Origin: an uncultured Clostridia bacterium
Lineage (GTDB): Bacteria > Bacillota > Clostridia > UBA1381
Length of the DNA: 34,551 bases
Direction: 5' to 3'
Assembly (NCBI GenBank): GCA_944391225.1
Contig: CALXSS010000018.1
Location: 1 to 34,551 of the forward strand
A program made the position numbers and the translations under genes. The notes under the pieces were generated by a model. That model saw only the letters and a program-made list of their open reading frames with translations, ran no database searches and was not told the origin of the DNA. Of the stretch, positions 15,391 to 22,248 are shown piece by piece. Each line of letters starts with the position of its first letter. The first letter of the stretch is position 1.

Positions 15391-16146
15391 TTAATACTCA
15401 TAAGGCAAACCCTTTAGCTCGTCGCGTACGCCTCTCAGGATAGTGCCGCGCGCGGCTACAGCCTCCTGTTTATCAGGTGTTCTTGTTCCCTCAAGCGGAT
15501 ATTTCATTCCAAGCTGCTTGTATTTTGCTTTGCCCATATCGTGATAGGGAAGAACATCGAGCGCTTTTAGCGAGTTTATCGTTCCGATGAATCTTCCGAG
15601 CCTGTATAGGTATTTGTCGTTTAAAGTTATTCCCGGAACAATCACATGTCTTATCCATACCGGAATATTCTTATCTGAAAGATAGCGAGCAAAGGCGAGC
15701 ACATTATCCTGTTTTTGAGCTGTAAGCTCTATATGCTTTTGCGGATCAATGTGCTTTATGTCGAGCATAACAAGGTCTGTATACTTCATAAGCTCGTCAA
15801 ATATCGACCTTTTATCCTCGCTGAATGTGATGCCGGAGGTATCAAGGCATGTGTGGAACCGGTATTGTGTTTTTGCTTTTTTAAAAAGCTCTGTCAAAAA
15901 CGGAAGCTGCATCAGCGGTTCGCCGCCGGTGGCTGTAATCCCTCCGCCGCGCAGAAATTCCCGTACGGAATCTGCTTTTTTCAGGATCTCCTCCGCTGTC
16001 ATCTCCGTTCCTGAGCCTGCCTGCCATGTGTCGGGGTTGTGGCAGTATTGGCAGCGCATCGGACAGCCCTGAAAGAAAATTACATATCTTATACCCGGAC
16101 CGTCAACCGTGCCGAAAGATTCAAGAGAATGTATGTGTCCTGTCAT
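15391..16146 (-). CDS. pflA: Pyruvate formate-lyase activating enzyme
   Basis: A 251-aa radical-SAM enzyme that makes the glycyl radical on PFL. The iron-sulfur ligands are the CX3CX2C motif in GCPMRCQYCHNPD (C28, C32, C35), followed by the GGGITATGGEPLMQ segment for SAM and substrate binding and by MLDIKH. The N-terminus SLESFGTVDGPGIRY is diagnostic of PflA. GGAGG lies 8 bases upstream. It is the last gene of the PFL operon, 28 bases behind the 60-aa gene. Since the glycine-bearing domain here is a separate 77-aa protein, the substrate of this activase is probably that small protein, alone or bound to the large subunit. Confidence 0.96.
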   Translation of the reverse strand: MTGHIHSLESFGTVDGPGIRYVIFFQGCPMRCQYCHNPDTWQAGSGTEMTAEEILKKADSVREFLRGGGITATGGEPLMQLPFLTELFKKAKTQYRFHTCLDTSGITFSEDKRSIFDELMKYTDLVMLDIKHIDPQKHIELTAQKQDNVLAFARYLSDKNIPVWIRHVIVPGITLNDKYLYRLGRFIGTINSLKALDVLPYHDMGKAKYKQLGMKYPLEGTRTPDKQEAVAARGTILRGVRDELKGLPYEY

Positions 16147-16174
16147 TTTTGCAGCCTCCTGTCTTTATCGATTT

Positions 16175-16357
16175 TTATTTATCGTCATAGCCCTCGTGCA
16201 GTGTTGGTATACTGCATGCCATGTTCTTGCCGCACACGCTGCGCGACTTTGTTACCTCGGTCTCAACGGAGTTTTCATCAACTGTAAGGTTGAGATGTCC
16301 CGCTCCGTCCTCCATGCTCGAGTCTATAAGCTTGATTATTTCGTCAATATCTTTCAT
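16175..16357 (-). CDS. 60-aa cysteine-tailed relative of the PFL glycyl-radical subunit (unknown function)
   Basis: No named family is recognised. Residues 4-26 (IDEIIKLIDSSMEDGAGHLNLTV) run parallel to residues 5-27 of the 77-aa radical subunit ([23 protein letters not shown]), including the G.xHLN.xV core; over the last 12 positions six are identical. The glycyl-radical loop is absent. Instead there is a charged, Cys-containing tail with VCGKNMAC (C42, C48) ending LHEGYDDK. The ATG at 16357 has AAGGA 8 bases upstream, overlapping the stop of the preceding gene, so translation is probably coupled. It lies between the radical subunit and pflA, suggesting it occupies, guards or senses the radical-subunit site of PFL. 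That role is inference; a metal or thiol function for the Cys pair is equally possible. Confidence 0.8.
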   Translation of the reverse strand: MKDIDEIIKLIDSSMEDGAGHLNLTVDENSVETEVTKSRSVCGKNMACSIPTLHEGYDDK

Positions 16358-16367
16358 TGTTTTATCC

Positions 16368-16601
16368 TTATATGCTCTGGTGGAAAGTACGTGATATAAC
16401 GTCGTCCTGCTGCTCCTTTGTAAGCTTTATAAAGTTTACAGCATAGCCGGAAACGCGGACTGTAAGCTGTGGATATTTTTCCGGGTGCTTCTGAGCATCA
16501 AGAAGTGTTTCACGGCTGAAAACGTTTACGTTGAGGTGATGACCTCCTTTTTCCACATATCCGTCAAGCATATTTACAAGATTATCTACCTGCTGAGTCA
16601 T
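16368..16601 (-). CDS. Separate glycyl-radical subunit of a split pyruvate formate-lyase (GrcA/PFL C-terminal domain)
   Basis: A 77-aa protein that is the C-terminal domain of PFL and nothing else: [34 protein letters not shown] with the radical Gly52, and the normal PFL end [17 protein letters not shown]. coli GrcA (YfiD) is a similar free domain, but is longer (127 aa) and repairs a full-length PFL; here the only PFL in the operon lacks this domain, so the small protein must supply it. The ATG follows AGAAAGGAAG by 8 bases, 32 bases behind the large-subunit stop. Residue total with the large subunit is 763, close to PflB of E. coli (759). Confidence 0.93.
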   Translation of the reverse strand: MTQQVDNLVNMLDGYVEKGGHHLNVNVFSRETLLDAQKHPEKYPQLTVRVSGYAVNFIKLTKEQQDDVISRTFHQSI

Positions 16602-16633
16602 AATTGTTACTTCCTTTCTATCAGTTATTTTTG

Positions 16634-18694
16634 TCAGCTGTTTCTTAGTGCGTCAAGATCAAGCTCTCCAGCAAAAACAGCATCGTCTTTTCCGAGCGCG
16701 CCCGGTATTATTGAGAATGTGTTTGATATACCGTCCTGCGCATCTCCGAACGGCAGCTTTGCCACTGAGGCGAGCGAGGCTACCGCGCCGCTTGTATCGC
16801 GGCCGTGCATCGGGTTTGCGCCGGGTGCAAGCGGCACTCCAAGCTTTCTTCCGTCAGGGGTATTGCCGGTCTTTTTACCGTACACAACGTTTGAGGTTAT
16901 TGTGAGTATCGACATTGTAGGTATGCCGTCTCTGTATGTGCGGTGCTCGCGTATCTTGTCCATAAAGCTGTGCACAACGTCTACTGCAAGCTCGTCCACC
17001 CGGTCGTCGTTATTTCCGTATTTGGGGAAGTCGCCCTCTATCTCAAAATCAACGCAGATACCGTTTTCATCGCGTATCGGTTTTACCTTAGCGTACTTTA
17101 TCGCGCTGAGCGAGTCGGCAACTACCGAAAGTCCGGCTATTCCCGTGGCAAAATAGCGTTTTACATCTCTGTCGTGCAATGCCATCTGCGAGCGCTCATA
17201 ACAGTATTTGTCGTGCATATAGTGTATAACATTTAGCGTATTCACGTAAAGATCTGCAAGCCATGACTGCATAGCGTCAAATTTGTCCATTACATCGTCA
17301 AAGTCGAGATATTCTCCCTCGCACTTTCTGTATTTCGGCCCGACCTGTATCTTAAGCCTTTCGTCCATGCCTCCGTTTATCGCGTAAAGCAGACATTTTG
17401 CAAGATTTGCCCTTGCGCCGAAGAACTGCATTTCCTTTCCTACCACCATTGAGGATACACAGCATGCTATTGCATAGTCGTCACCGTGTGATACGCGCAT
17501 CATATCGTCATTTTCATATTGAATAGATGAGGTCTGTATCGACATCTTAGCGCAGTATGCTTTGAAGCTGCGCGGAAGCCGCGTTGACCAGAGCACGGTC
17601 AAGTTCGGCTCAGGCGCCGGACCAAGATTTTCAAGCGTGTGCAGATACCTGAAAGAGTTCTTTGTAACGAGCGGGCGGCCGTCTATGCCTATTCCGCCTA
17701 TAGATTCCGTGACCCAGGTAGGATCGCCCGAGAAAAGAGCGTTATATTCGGGTGTTCTCGCAAACTTTACAAGGCGCAGCTTCATAATGAAATGGTCTAT
17801 AAGCTCTTGAGCCTCATCCTCAGTGATGGCTCCGTTTCTGAGATCCCTTTCAATATAGATGTCAAGGAAAGTCGAGGTCCTGCCTATGCTCATGGCTGCG
17901 CCGTTCTGTTCCTTTACAGCGGCAAGATAACCAAAGTACAGCCACTGAACAGCTTCCTGGGCATTCTTTGCCGGCTTTGAGATGTCAAAGCCGTAGATCT
18001 CGCCGAGCTTTTTCATGTCGTTGAGAGCGGAGATCTGATCCATAAGCTCCTCGCGCAGTCTTATTTTCTTTTCAGACATGCTGCCGCTTACAAGCGCTCT
18101 CTGATGCTCCTTATCCTCGATCAGTCTGTCTATGCCGTAAAGAGCAACGCGGCGGTAATCGCCTATGATCCTGCCTCTGCCATATGCGTCAGGCAGACCT
18201 GTAATGATTGCAGACTTGCGGGCAAGCCTCATCTCAGGAGTGTATGCGTCAAATACCCCCTGATTATGCGTTTTGCGGTATTTTGTGAATATCTCCGAGA
18301 TGTTTGGAGCTACCTTGTAGCCGTATGATTCGCAGGCGCTTTCAGCCATGCGTATACCGCCAAACGGCTGCAATGACCTCTTGAGCGGCTTGTCTGTCTG
18401 CAAGCCAACTATCTTTTCAAGCGGTTTGTCTATATATCCTGCCGGATGAGAGGTGATTGACGATACTATGTCTGTATCCATGTCAAGCACTCCGCCTGCC
18501 TCGCGCTCCTGCTTCATCAGCTCAAGTACCTTGTCCCAGAGCTTTACGGTAGCCTGCGTTGGCTTGGCGAGAAATGATTCGTCACCCTCATACGGAGTAT
18601 AGTTCTTTTGTATGAAGTCGCGCACATTTATGCCGTCGTCAAACCATTTGCCGGATACGAACCCTTCCCATTCGGGAGCAAAAACCTTTTTCAT
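16634..18694 (-). CDS. Pyruvate formate-lyase large subunit lacking the glycyl-radical domain
   Basis: A 686-aa formate acetyltransferase core that converts pyruvate and CoA to acetyl-CoA and formate. It has the PFL N-terminus ([21 protein letters not shown] region), [26 protein letters not shown], and the catalytic cysteine pair C411-C412 in AIACCVSSM (E. coli C418-C419). It continues through [20 protein letters not shown] and [13 protein letters not shown], then ends 20 residues later at LDALRNS, where full-length PFL continues into the glycyl domain. The stop is followed by a ribosome site and the 77-aa gene for the missing domain, so this is a split enzyme, not random decay. The start at 18694 ([11 protein letters not shown]) follows AGGAG; longer frames run into the leader hairpin. 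Confidence 0.93.
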   Translation of the reverse strand: MKKVFAPEWEGFVSGKWFDDGINVRDFIQKNYTPYEGDESFLAKPTQATVKLWDKVLELMKQEREAGGVLDMDTDIVSSITSHPAGYIDKPLEKIVGLQTDKPLKRSLQPFGGIRMAESACESYGYKVAPNISEIFTKYRKTHNQGVFDAYTPEMRLARKSAIITGLPDAYGRGRIIGDYRRVALYGIDRLIEDKEHQRALVSGSMSEKKIRLREELMDQISALNDMKKLGEIYGFDISKPAKNAQEAVQWLYFGYLAAVKEQNGAAMSIGRTSTFLDIYIERDLRNGAITEDEAQELIDHFIMKLRLVKFARTPEYNALFSGDPTWVTESIGGIGIDGRPLVTKNSFRYLHTLENLGPAPEPNLTVLWSTRLPRSFKAYCAKMSIQTSSIQYENDDMMRVSHGDDYAIACCVSSMVVGKEMQFFGARANLAKCLLYAINGGMDERLKIQVGPKYRKCEGEYLDFDDVMDKFDAMQSWLADLYVNTLNVIHYMHDKYCYERSQMALHDRDVKRYFATGIAGLSVVADSLSAIKYAKVKPIRDENGICVDFEIEGDFPKYGNNDDRVDELAVDVVHSFMDKIREHRTYRDGIPTMSILTITSNVVYGKKTGNTPDGRKLGVPLAPGANPMHGRDTSGAVASLASVAKLPFGDAQDGISNTFSIIPGALGKDDAVFAGELDLDALRNS

Positions 18695-18743
18695 AATGGA
18701 TCTCCTCTTTTCTTTAAACTTTGCGGCGCCTATGCTGCCGGAA

Positions 18744-18763
18744 TATAAGCGTTCCCGCTTATA
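18744..18763 (-). promoter_or_regulatory. 5'-leader hairpin of the PFL operon
   Basis: A perfect 8-bp stem TATAAGCG / CGCTTATA with a GGAA loop in the mRNA, 50 bases before the PFL start and downstream of both promoters. It may stabilise the message; no riboswitch is recognised. Confidence 0.55.
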
Positions 18764-18771
18764 CAGCGGAA

Positions 18772-18800
18772 ATAATACACTATTTTGGTATAGTTTACAA
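18772..18800 (-). promoter_or_regulatory. PFL operon promoter P2 (proximal)
   Basis: Minus strand TTGTAA (18795-18800), 17-base spacer, TATTAT (18772-18777). The spacer holds the dyad ACTAT-ACCAAA-ATAGT. Confidence 0.6.
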
Positions 18801-18828
18801 GACAACAATATCTTCGCCTTATGAAGCT

Positions 18829-18857
18829 ATTATAGCACAATATATTGTATCTGTCCA
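18829..18857 (-). promoter_or_regulatory. PFL operon promoter P1 (distal) with overlapping dyads
   Basis: Minus strand TGGACA (18852-18857), 17-base spacer, TATAAT (18829-18834). The spacer contains the perfect palindrome ACAATATATTGT (18837-18848). A second dyad TTGTAT-N8-ATACAA (18845-18864) overlaps the -35. These look like repressor or activator sites; they do not match the Rex or FNR consensus closely enough to name. Confidence 0.6.
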
Positions 18858-19055
18858 TATACAAATCTGTAGAAATATATACCTGTTTTTCATACTGTTT
18901 TAGTATACTTTTGCCTGCTTTTGATTTTGCTTTATTTTTTGCCGCCGCAGCCGCTTTTATTCGGCTGCTGAAATATATATGCAATTTTTTACTCTTGAAA
19001 TATAAGCGGAGACAAGTTTTTTTGCGCTAAAATTGGGTATTAATTGTTTTTTTGC
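18858..19055. other. A/T-rich intergenic stretch without a recognised gene
   Basis: Between the PFL promoters and the repeat-element terminator. It holds only a CAGCCG..CGGCTG stem (about 18950-18970) without a T run. Open frames here are short and A/T-rich and are not supported. Confidence 0.5.
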
Positions 19056-19096
19056 AAAAAAAAGCTGCTGCAAAGCTCAGCGAGCTTGCAGCAGTC
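19056..19096 (-). terminator. Terminator behind relQ (3' end of copy F)
   Basis: On the minus strand the hairpin GACTGCTGCAAGCTC...GAGCTTTGCAGCAGC (19064-19096) is followed by a run of eight T (19056-19063). Confidence 0.85.
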
Positions 19097-19335
19097 TTGG
19101 GGGCTTTAGAAAAATAGTGCAGAACGGACGAAACAAAGGGGCGCAGCCCCCTTGCCCGAAGGCGTACGGGGGTACGTCGAGTGGTGAGTTTCGTTCGTAA
19201 CATAAAGCGATTTTAATGCTGAAATTTTCATTTATGAAAATTTCCACCTTAAACTTGATAGCAGTGATCCATAAAAATGGCTTATCTGCTTTGTTCTTTT
19301 CGCTTTATGTGGTCTGTGCGTTTTGATACAGCCCC
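19056..19335 (-). repeat. Dispersed element, full-length copy F
   Basis: About 280 bp, read on the minus strand from GGGGCTGTATCAAAA (19335) to the T run at 19056. Its 5' part matches copy A (47 identical bases) and its 3' part matches copy G (35 identical bases from GTTTCGTCC to AAAGCCCC) and copy E. Internal stems: GAAATTTTCAT/ATGAAAATTTC (19221-19244), CGTAC-GGGG-GTACG, and GGGGC-GCA-GCCCC. The 5' end and the hairpin arms share the word GGCTGYWKCAAA. It begins 45 bases behind the relQ stop, in gene orientation. It has no plausible coding frame. Confidence 0.85.
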
Positions 19336-19379
19336 TCTATTTTTGGATTCATTTATTATTGTTAGCATAAACTCATTAA

Positions 19380-20099
19380 TTATGGAATTTTATTCGGTTT
19401 GTGCTTGGAAATGCTTTCAAATTCGCCTGTGTTTTCTATGTCAAAATAATCTCTTATATCGTCATGGGGCGGATCTGATTTCTCAAGGCGCATTATCTTT
19501 TTGTTCAGGTTCTGCATCCGCGAGTCTATCTTTTCAATAAGTGTAGCGCACATAAGCAGCTCCTCGCCTATTGTATCGGTGATAGCGGGATCGTTTTTAT
19601 AGCGTATCTTGTGTTCGAGACTTGCCCAGAAGTCCATTGCGACTGTGCGTATCTGTATCTCGAGCTTTACAAGCTGTTCGCCATCAAGCATGCGCACAGG
19701 TATCAGCACGTGCATATGATAGCTTCTGTATCCGTTTTCCTTTGGATGCTTTATGTAATCCTTTATACGAACCACCTTTATATTGGGCAGGTTTTCTATA
19801 ACGCCTCCTATCCTGTAGATGTCATCCTGAAACAGGCAGACTATTCTCACACCGGCTATATCGTCTATATATTTTATTGCATTATCTACTGTCGGTTCAT
19901 ATCCCTTTTTTTCAAGCTTGCGGGCGATAGAGCTGGGACGCTTGAGCCGTGCCTTTACATGCTCTATCGGGTTGGACTGCCGCATGGCGAAAAGCTCCTC
20001 CTCTATCGTTTCTACATACATATTAACGACCTTGAGCGCGCTCGAATACGGAAGCATTGCGAGCCGCAGATCATGATTACTCATGTTTTCTATAAGCAT
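19380..20099 (-). CDS. Small alarmone synthetase (RelQ/YjbM type)
   Basis: A 239-aa cytoplasmic (p)ppGpp synthetase consisting of a RelA/SpoT synthetase domain without a hydrolase or TGS/ACT part. Landmarks: RLKRPSSIARKLEKKGY, DIAGVRIVCLFQDDIYRI (nucleotide-binding region), KHPKENGYRSYHMHV, and VKLEIQIRTVAMDFWASLEH, which contains the catalytic Glu. The charged C-terminal helix is typical of RelQ. The start at 20099 is 8 bases behind GGAG; an internal Met at residue 6 is an alternative. It has its own promoter and is terminated by the dispersed element copy F. Confidence 0.93.
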   Translation of the reverse strand: MLIENMSNHDLRLAMLPYSSALKVVNMYVETIEEELFAMRQSNPIEHVKARLKRPSSIARKLEKKGYEPTVDNAIKYIDDIAGVRIVCLFQDDIYRIGGVIENLPNIKVVRIKDYIKHPKENGYRSYHMHVLIPVRMLDGEQLVKLEIQIRTVAMDFWASLEHKIRYKNDPAITDTIGEELLMCATLIEKIDSRMQNLNKKIMRLEKSDPPHDDIRDYFDIENTGEFESISKHKPNKIP

Positions 20100-20198
20100 A
20101 CTAACAGCTCCTTTTTCCTATCGGTTATCAGTCGGCAGTGAAAAGTCATATTATGCTGCCGCTTAATTAACAAATACAGAGGATCTGTATCTATACCT

Positions 20199-20227
20199 AT
20201 TGTAACACAAATTAGTACAAAATTCAA
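20199..20227 (-). promoter_or_regulatory. Promoter of relQ
   Basis: Minus strand TTGAAT (20222-20227), 17-base spacer, TACAAT (20199-20204). A small stem ATACAGA/TCTGTAT lies in the leader (20174-20190). Confidence 0.7.
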
Positions 20228-20283
20228 GACATTAAATATATCCTGTATGTAAAAAGTGCACAAACGGATCGGCGCGAGCTGGT

Positions 20284-20556
20284 TTATAGATGCGCGCAGC
20301 GTTTTTCATTTATTTTTTTGTATTTTTCGCGTGTGGCAAGACCGCCGCGGATGTGGCGTTCAGCCTTGTTCTTGTCGAGCACGGCACGGCAGCGCCGGTA
20401 CATATCTCTGTTTATCCTGAACAGACGCTCGTGAACATCCTTATGGACTGTGGACTTGCTCACATTGAATATTCTTGCCGCGCCGCGTACCGTAGAATTA
20501 TTATCGATTATGTACTGCGCGACCTCCAGAACGCGTTCTTCAATATAGTCTTTCAT
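20284..20556 (-). CDS. spoIIID: Sporulation transcriptional regulator SpoIIID
   Basis: A 90-aa DNA-binding protein that acts in the mother cell during sporulation. The sequence has the SpoIIID pattern throughout: DYIEERVLEVAQYIIDNN, the helix-turn-helix ARIFNVSKSTVHKDVHERL, and the basic tail HIRGGLATREKYK. Length matches the family. The start at 20556 has GGGGG 6 bases upstream. It implies an endospore-forming lineage. It is transcribed away from the sigH cluster; a sigma-E promoter would be expected upstream but I could not identify a convincing one. Confidence 0.96.
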   Translation of the reverse strand: MKDYIEERVLEVAQYIIDNNSTVRGAARIFNVSKSTVHKDVHERLFRINRDMYRRCRAVLDKNKAERHIRGGLATREKYKKINEKRCAHL

Positions 20557-20880
20557 TTTATACCCCCAGAATATGTAGTATTAAAAGGCGCGCACAGGTG
20601 CGCCGCAGACGGCAAAGCGGCAGAAAACACGCGTGTGCCGCGGCGTACATAAGCTATACCGCCAGATTTTATTGATACTGGTTAAGACAAAAAAACTTCA
20701 TGATTTTTTTGTTTTCAGTCTTGATTTTCTGTACAATATATGAGAATTTTGGCTCGAATATTACGTTAGGCTTGACAAAGTTTATTAAATAGACTAAAAT
20801 AGGTTTTGACAGGTGTTTTTCTGTCAGGCTTCCGCGTTTTGCGGCGCCGCAATATTTTGTCACGGCGGGGAGAGGTCGGC
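20557..20880. other. Divergent intergenic region, spoIIID / small Cys-rich gene
   Basis: It holds a GC-rich block (20587-20645) with stems GGCGC/GCGCC and palindrome ACACGCGTGT, an A/T-rich block, the sigma-A promoter of the sigH unit (20772-20800), and the leader stem TGACAG/CTGTCA (20806-20826). I see no gene here. Confidence 0.5.
20772..20800 (+). promoter_or_regulatory. Promoter of the DUF6472/sigH unit
   Basis: TTGACA (20772-20777), 17-base spacer, TAAAAT (20795-20800). Confidence 0.8.
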
Positions 20881-21057
20881 TTGAAAACTGATTGTGAAAT
20901 GTGTATGAATTATGCGTACGATGATGAATATGACTGCATGATGTGCGTGATAGATATGGACGAGGATGAATATATGTCCTTGCTAAGCGATAAGCGCCGC
21001 GCATGCCCGTATTTCAGACGCGGAGACGATTATACCGTGGTCAGAAAGCAGAATTGA
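20881..21057 (+). CDS. Small Cys-rich protein, DUF6472-like
   Basis: A 58-aa acidic protein with two CxxC-like pairs (CEMC and CMMC) and a later lone Cys in RACPYFR, ending VVRKQN. It resembles the short Clostridia family I know as DUF6472, which has no assigned function; the cysteines suggest metal binding. The start is a TTG at 20881, placed 6 bases behind GGGGAGAGG; an upstream in-frame ATG at 20806 would lie in a leader hairpin and is rejected. sigH begins 4 bases after its stop, so the two are almost certainly co-transcribed. Confidence 0.75.
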   Translation: MKTDCEMCMNYAYDDEYDCMMCVIDMDEDEYMSLLSDKRRACPYFRRGDDYTVVRKQN

Positions 21058-21061
21058 CGAC

Positions 21062-21670
21062 ATGGATGAGTATAAAAAAATGAGCGATAACGAGCTTGTG
21101 AAGCTTTCACACTCAGGTGATGAGGCTGCTCTTGAAACAGTGCTGCTCAGATATAAGCCGCTTGTTCACAAAAAGTCTCAGCCGTATTATCTTGCGGGTG
21201 GTGATGACGACGATATCGTTCAGGAGGGGCTTATCGGACTGTATAAGGCGATAATGGATTTTGACAGCGAAAAATTTCCGCTGTTCAATGTTTTTGCGGG
21301 GGTGTGTATAGAGCGCAGGATACTTTCTGCGGTCAAAAAGGCGTCAAGGCGAAAGCATAGTCCGCTGAACTCATATATATCTCTGAGCGGCAGCGCTTTT
21401 GACGATGATGACGGCGTGGCTGTAGGTGATATTATCGACATCGGCAGGGGCGAGGATCCTGAAAAGATAGTGATCGAGCGCGAGAGCGTTACCGGTCTTG
21501 AGGGAAAGATAAACAACGCGCTTTCACCGCTGGAAATGAAGGTGCTGCAGAGCAGCCTGAATGGCAGATCATATAAGGAAACAGCGGCTTTGCTGAATAA
21601 GGATGTAAAAGCTGTAGACAATGCAATGCAGAGGATAAAGAAAAAGCTTGAAAGTGTGCTTAATATATAA
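21062..21670 (+). CDS. sigH: RNA polymerase sporulation sigma factor SigH
   Basis: A 202-aa sigma-70-family factor. Region 2 includes ELVKLSHSGDEAALE, LVHKKSQPYYLAGGDDDDIVQEGLIGLYKAI (core-binding and -10 recognition) and the basic ASRRKHSPLNSYISL block characteristic of SigH. Region 4 is the C-terminal LSPLEMKVLQ, SYKETAALLN, KAVDNAMQRIKKKL. SigH drives entry into sporulation and stationary-phase genes. The start at 21062 has only a weak ribosome site; a second Met at 21080 follows GGATGAG and is a possible alternative. The operon partner is the small Cys-rich gene upstream. It lies back to back with spoIIID. Confidence 0.92.
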   Translation: MDEYKKMSDNELVKLSHSGDEAALETVLLRYKPLVHKKSQPYYLAGGDDDDIVQEGLIGLYKAIMDFDSEKFPLFNVFAGVCIERRILSAVKKASRRKHSPLNSYISLSGSAFDDDDGVAVGDIIDIGRGEDPEKIVIERESVTGLEGKINNALSPLEMKVLQSSLNGRSYKETAALLNKDVKAVDNAMQRIKKKLESVLNI

Positions 21671-21737
21671 GGGGGAGCGCGAAAAGTAATAACGCGCTTA
21701 TAATTATGTCCGCATCAGCGGAGAAACGGAGAGAATT

Positions 21738-22022
21738 ATGTACAGCGACAAAATAATAAAATGCAGAGATTGCGGTGAAGAATTTGTGTTTACGGCTGGT
21801 GAGCAGGAGTTCTACGCTGAACGCGGCTTCGACAGCGAGCCTCGCAGATGTAAAAAATGCAGAGACCGCGGTAAGAATGAAAGCCGTCATAAGCGTGGAA
21901 AGATCGCTTACGAAATAGTCTGCTCTAAGTGCGGGAAGGTCGAATCGGTGTATTTTGAGCCAAGGCACGATAAGGCGGTGTATTGCAGCGATTGCTACAA
22001 GGAAATGCAGGGACACAGATGA
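21738..22022 (+). CDS. Zinc-ribbon protein
   Basis: A 94-aa protein with four CxxC knuckles: CRDC and CKKC in the first half (KCRDCGEEFVFTAGEQEFY, then RRCKKCRDR), and CSKC and CSDC in the second. The first half matches the probable zinc-ribbon domain PF13451; two zinc sites are expected. Function is unknown. GGAGAGA lies 6 bases upstream. It follows sigH after 67 bases without an obvious terminator, so it may be co-transcribed with it, and is followed by a strong terminator. Confidence 0.82.
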   Translation: MYSDKIIKCRDCGEEFVFTAGEQEFYAERGFDSEPRRCKKCRDRGKNESRHKRGKIAYEIVCSKCGKVESVYFEPRHDKAVYCSDCYKEMQGHR

Positions 22023-22028
22023 TATGTT

Positions 22029-22060
22029 CGCCGTTCTGAAAGAGCGGCGTTATTTTTTTT
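22029..22060 (+). terminator. Terminator behind the zinc-ribbon gene
   Basis: Stem CGCCGTTCT / AGAGCGGCG with loop GAA, then TTATTTTTTTT. It starts 7 bases behind the stop. Confidence 0.92.
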
Positions 22061-22100
22061 GTTTTTATAAATTTGACCATAAATGTAAAGATAATTTTAG

Positions 22101-22129
22101 TTGTAATTTTGAGTGATTTGTGATATGAT
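22101..22129 (+). promoter_or_regulatory. Promoter of the first MATE gene
   Basis: TTGTAA (22101-22106), 17-base spacer, TATGAT (22124-22129). The leader of about 115 bases has a stem GACGG...CCGTC (about 22197-22219); no known riboswitch is recognised. Confidence 0.65.
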
Positions 22130-22248
22130 AAATAGGTGATACAATACTCCTGATATTTCATGAAGCTTTTGCAGCTTATTATCTTGCATAGCGTTGGACG
22201 GAAAAGACTGGTTGCCGTCTATATATAAATCTATTGGGGGAAAAGATC

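Noticed and set aside
16368..18694. Interpreting the PFL split as a frameshift or nonsense error
   Set aside because: The gap holds a ribosome site and the second gene starts with an ATG and a partly overlapping version of the linker (NMLDGY versus LDALRNS), which a point error would not create.
18837..18864. Calling the P1 dyads a Rex or FNR site
   Set aside because: Rex sites have TTGTTAA..TTAACAA and FNR sites TTGAT..ATCAA; the sequence fits neither well enough.
19277..19540. 87-codon plus-strand frame
   Set aside because: It starts inside the dispersed element and continues antisense to relQ; a similar frame start in copy A is only repeat sequence.
22130..22248. Riboswitch in the MATE leader
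   Set aside because: Only a short GACGG/CCGTC stem is visible; no conserved core of a known class was found.
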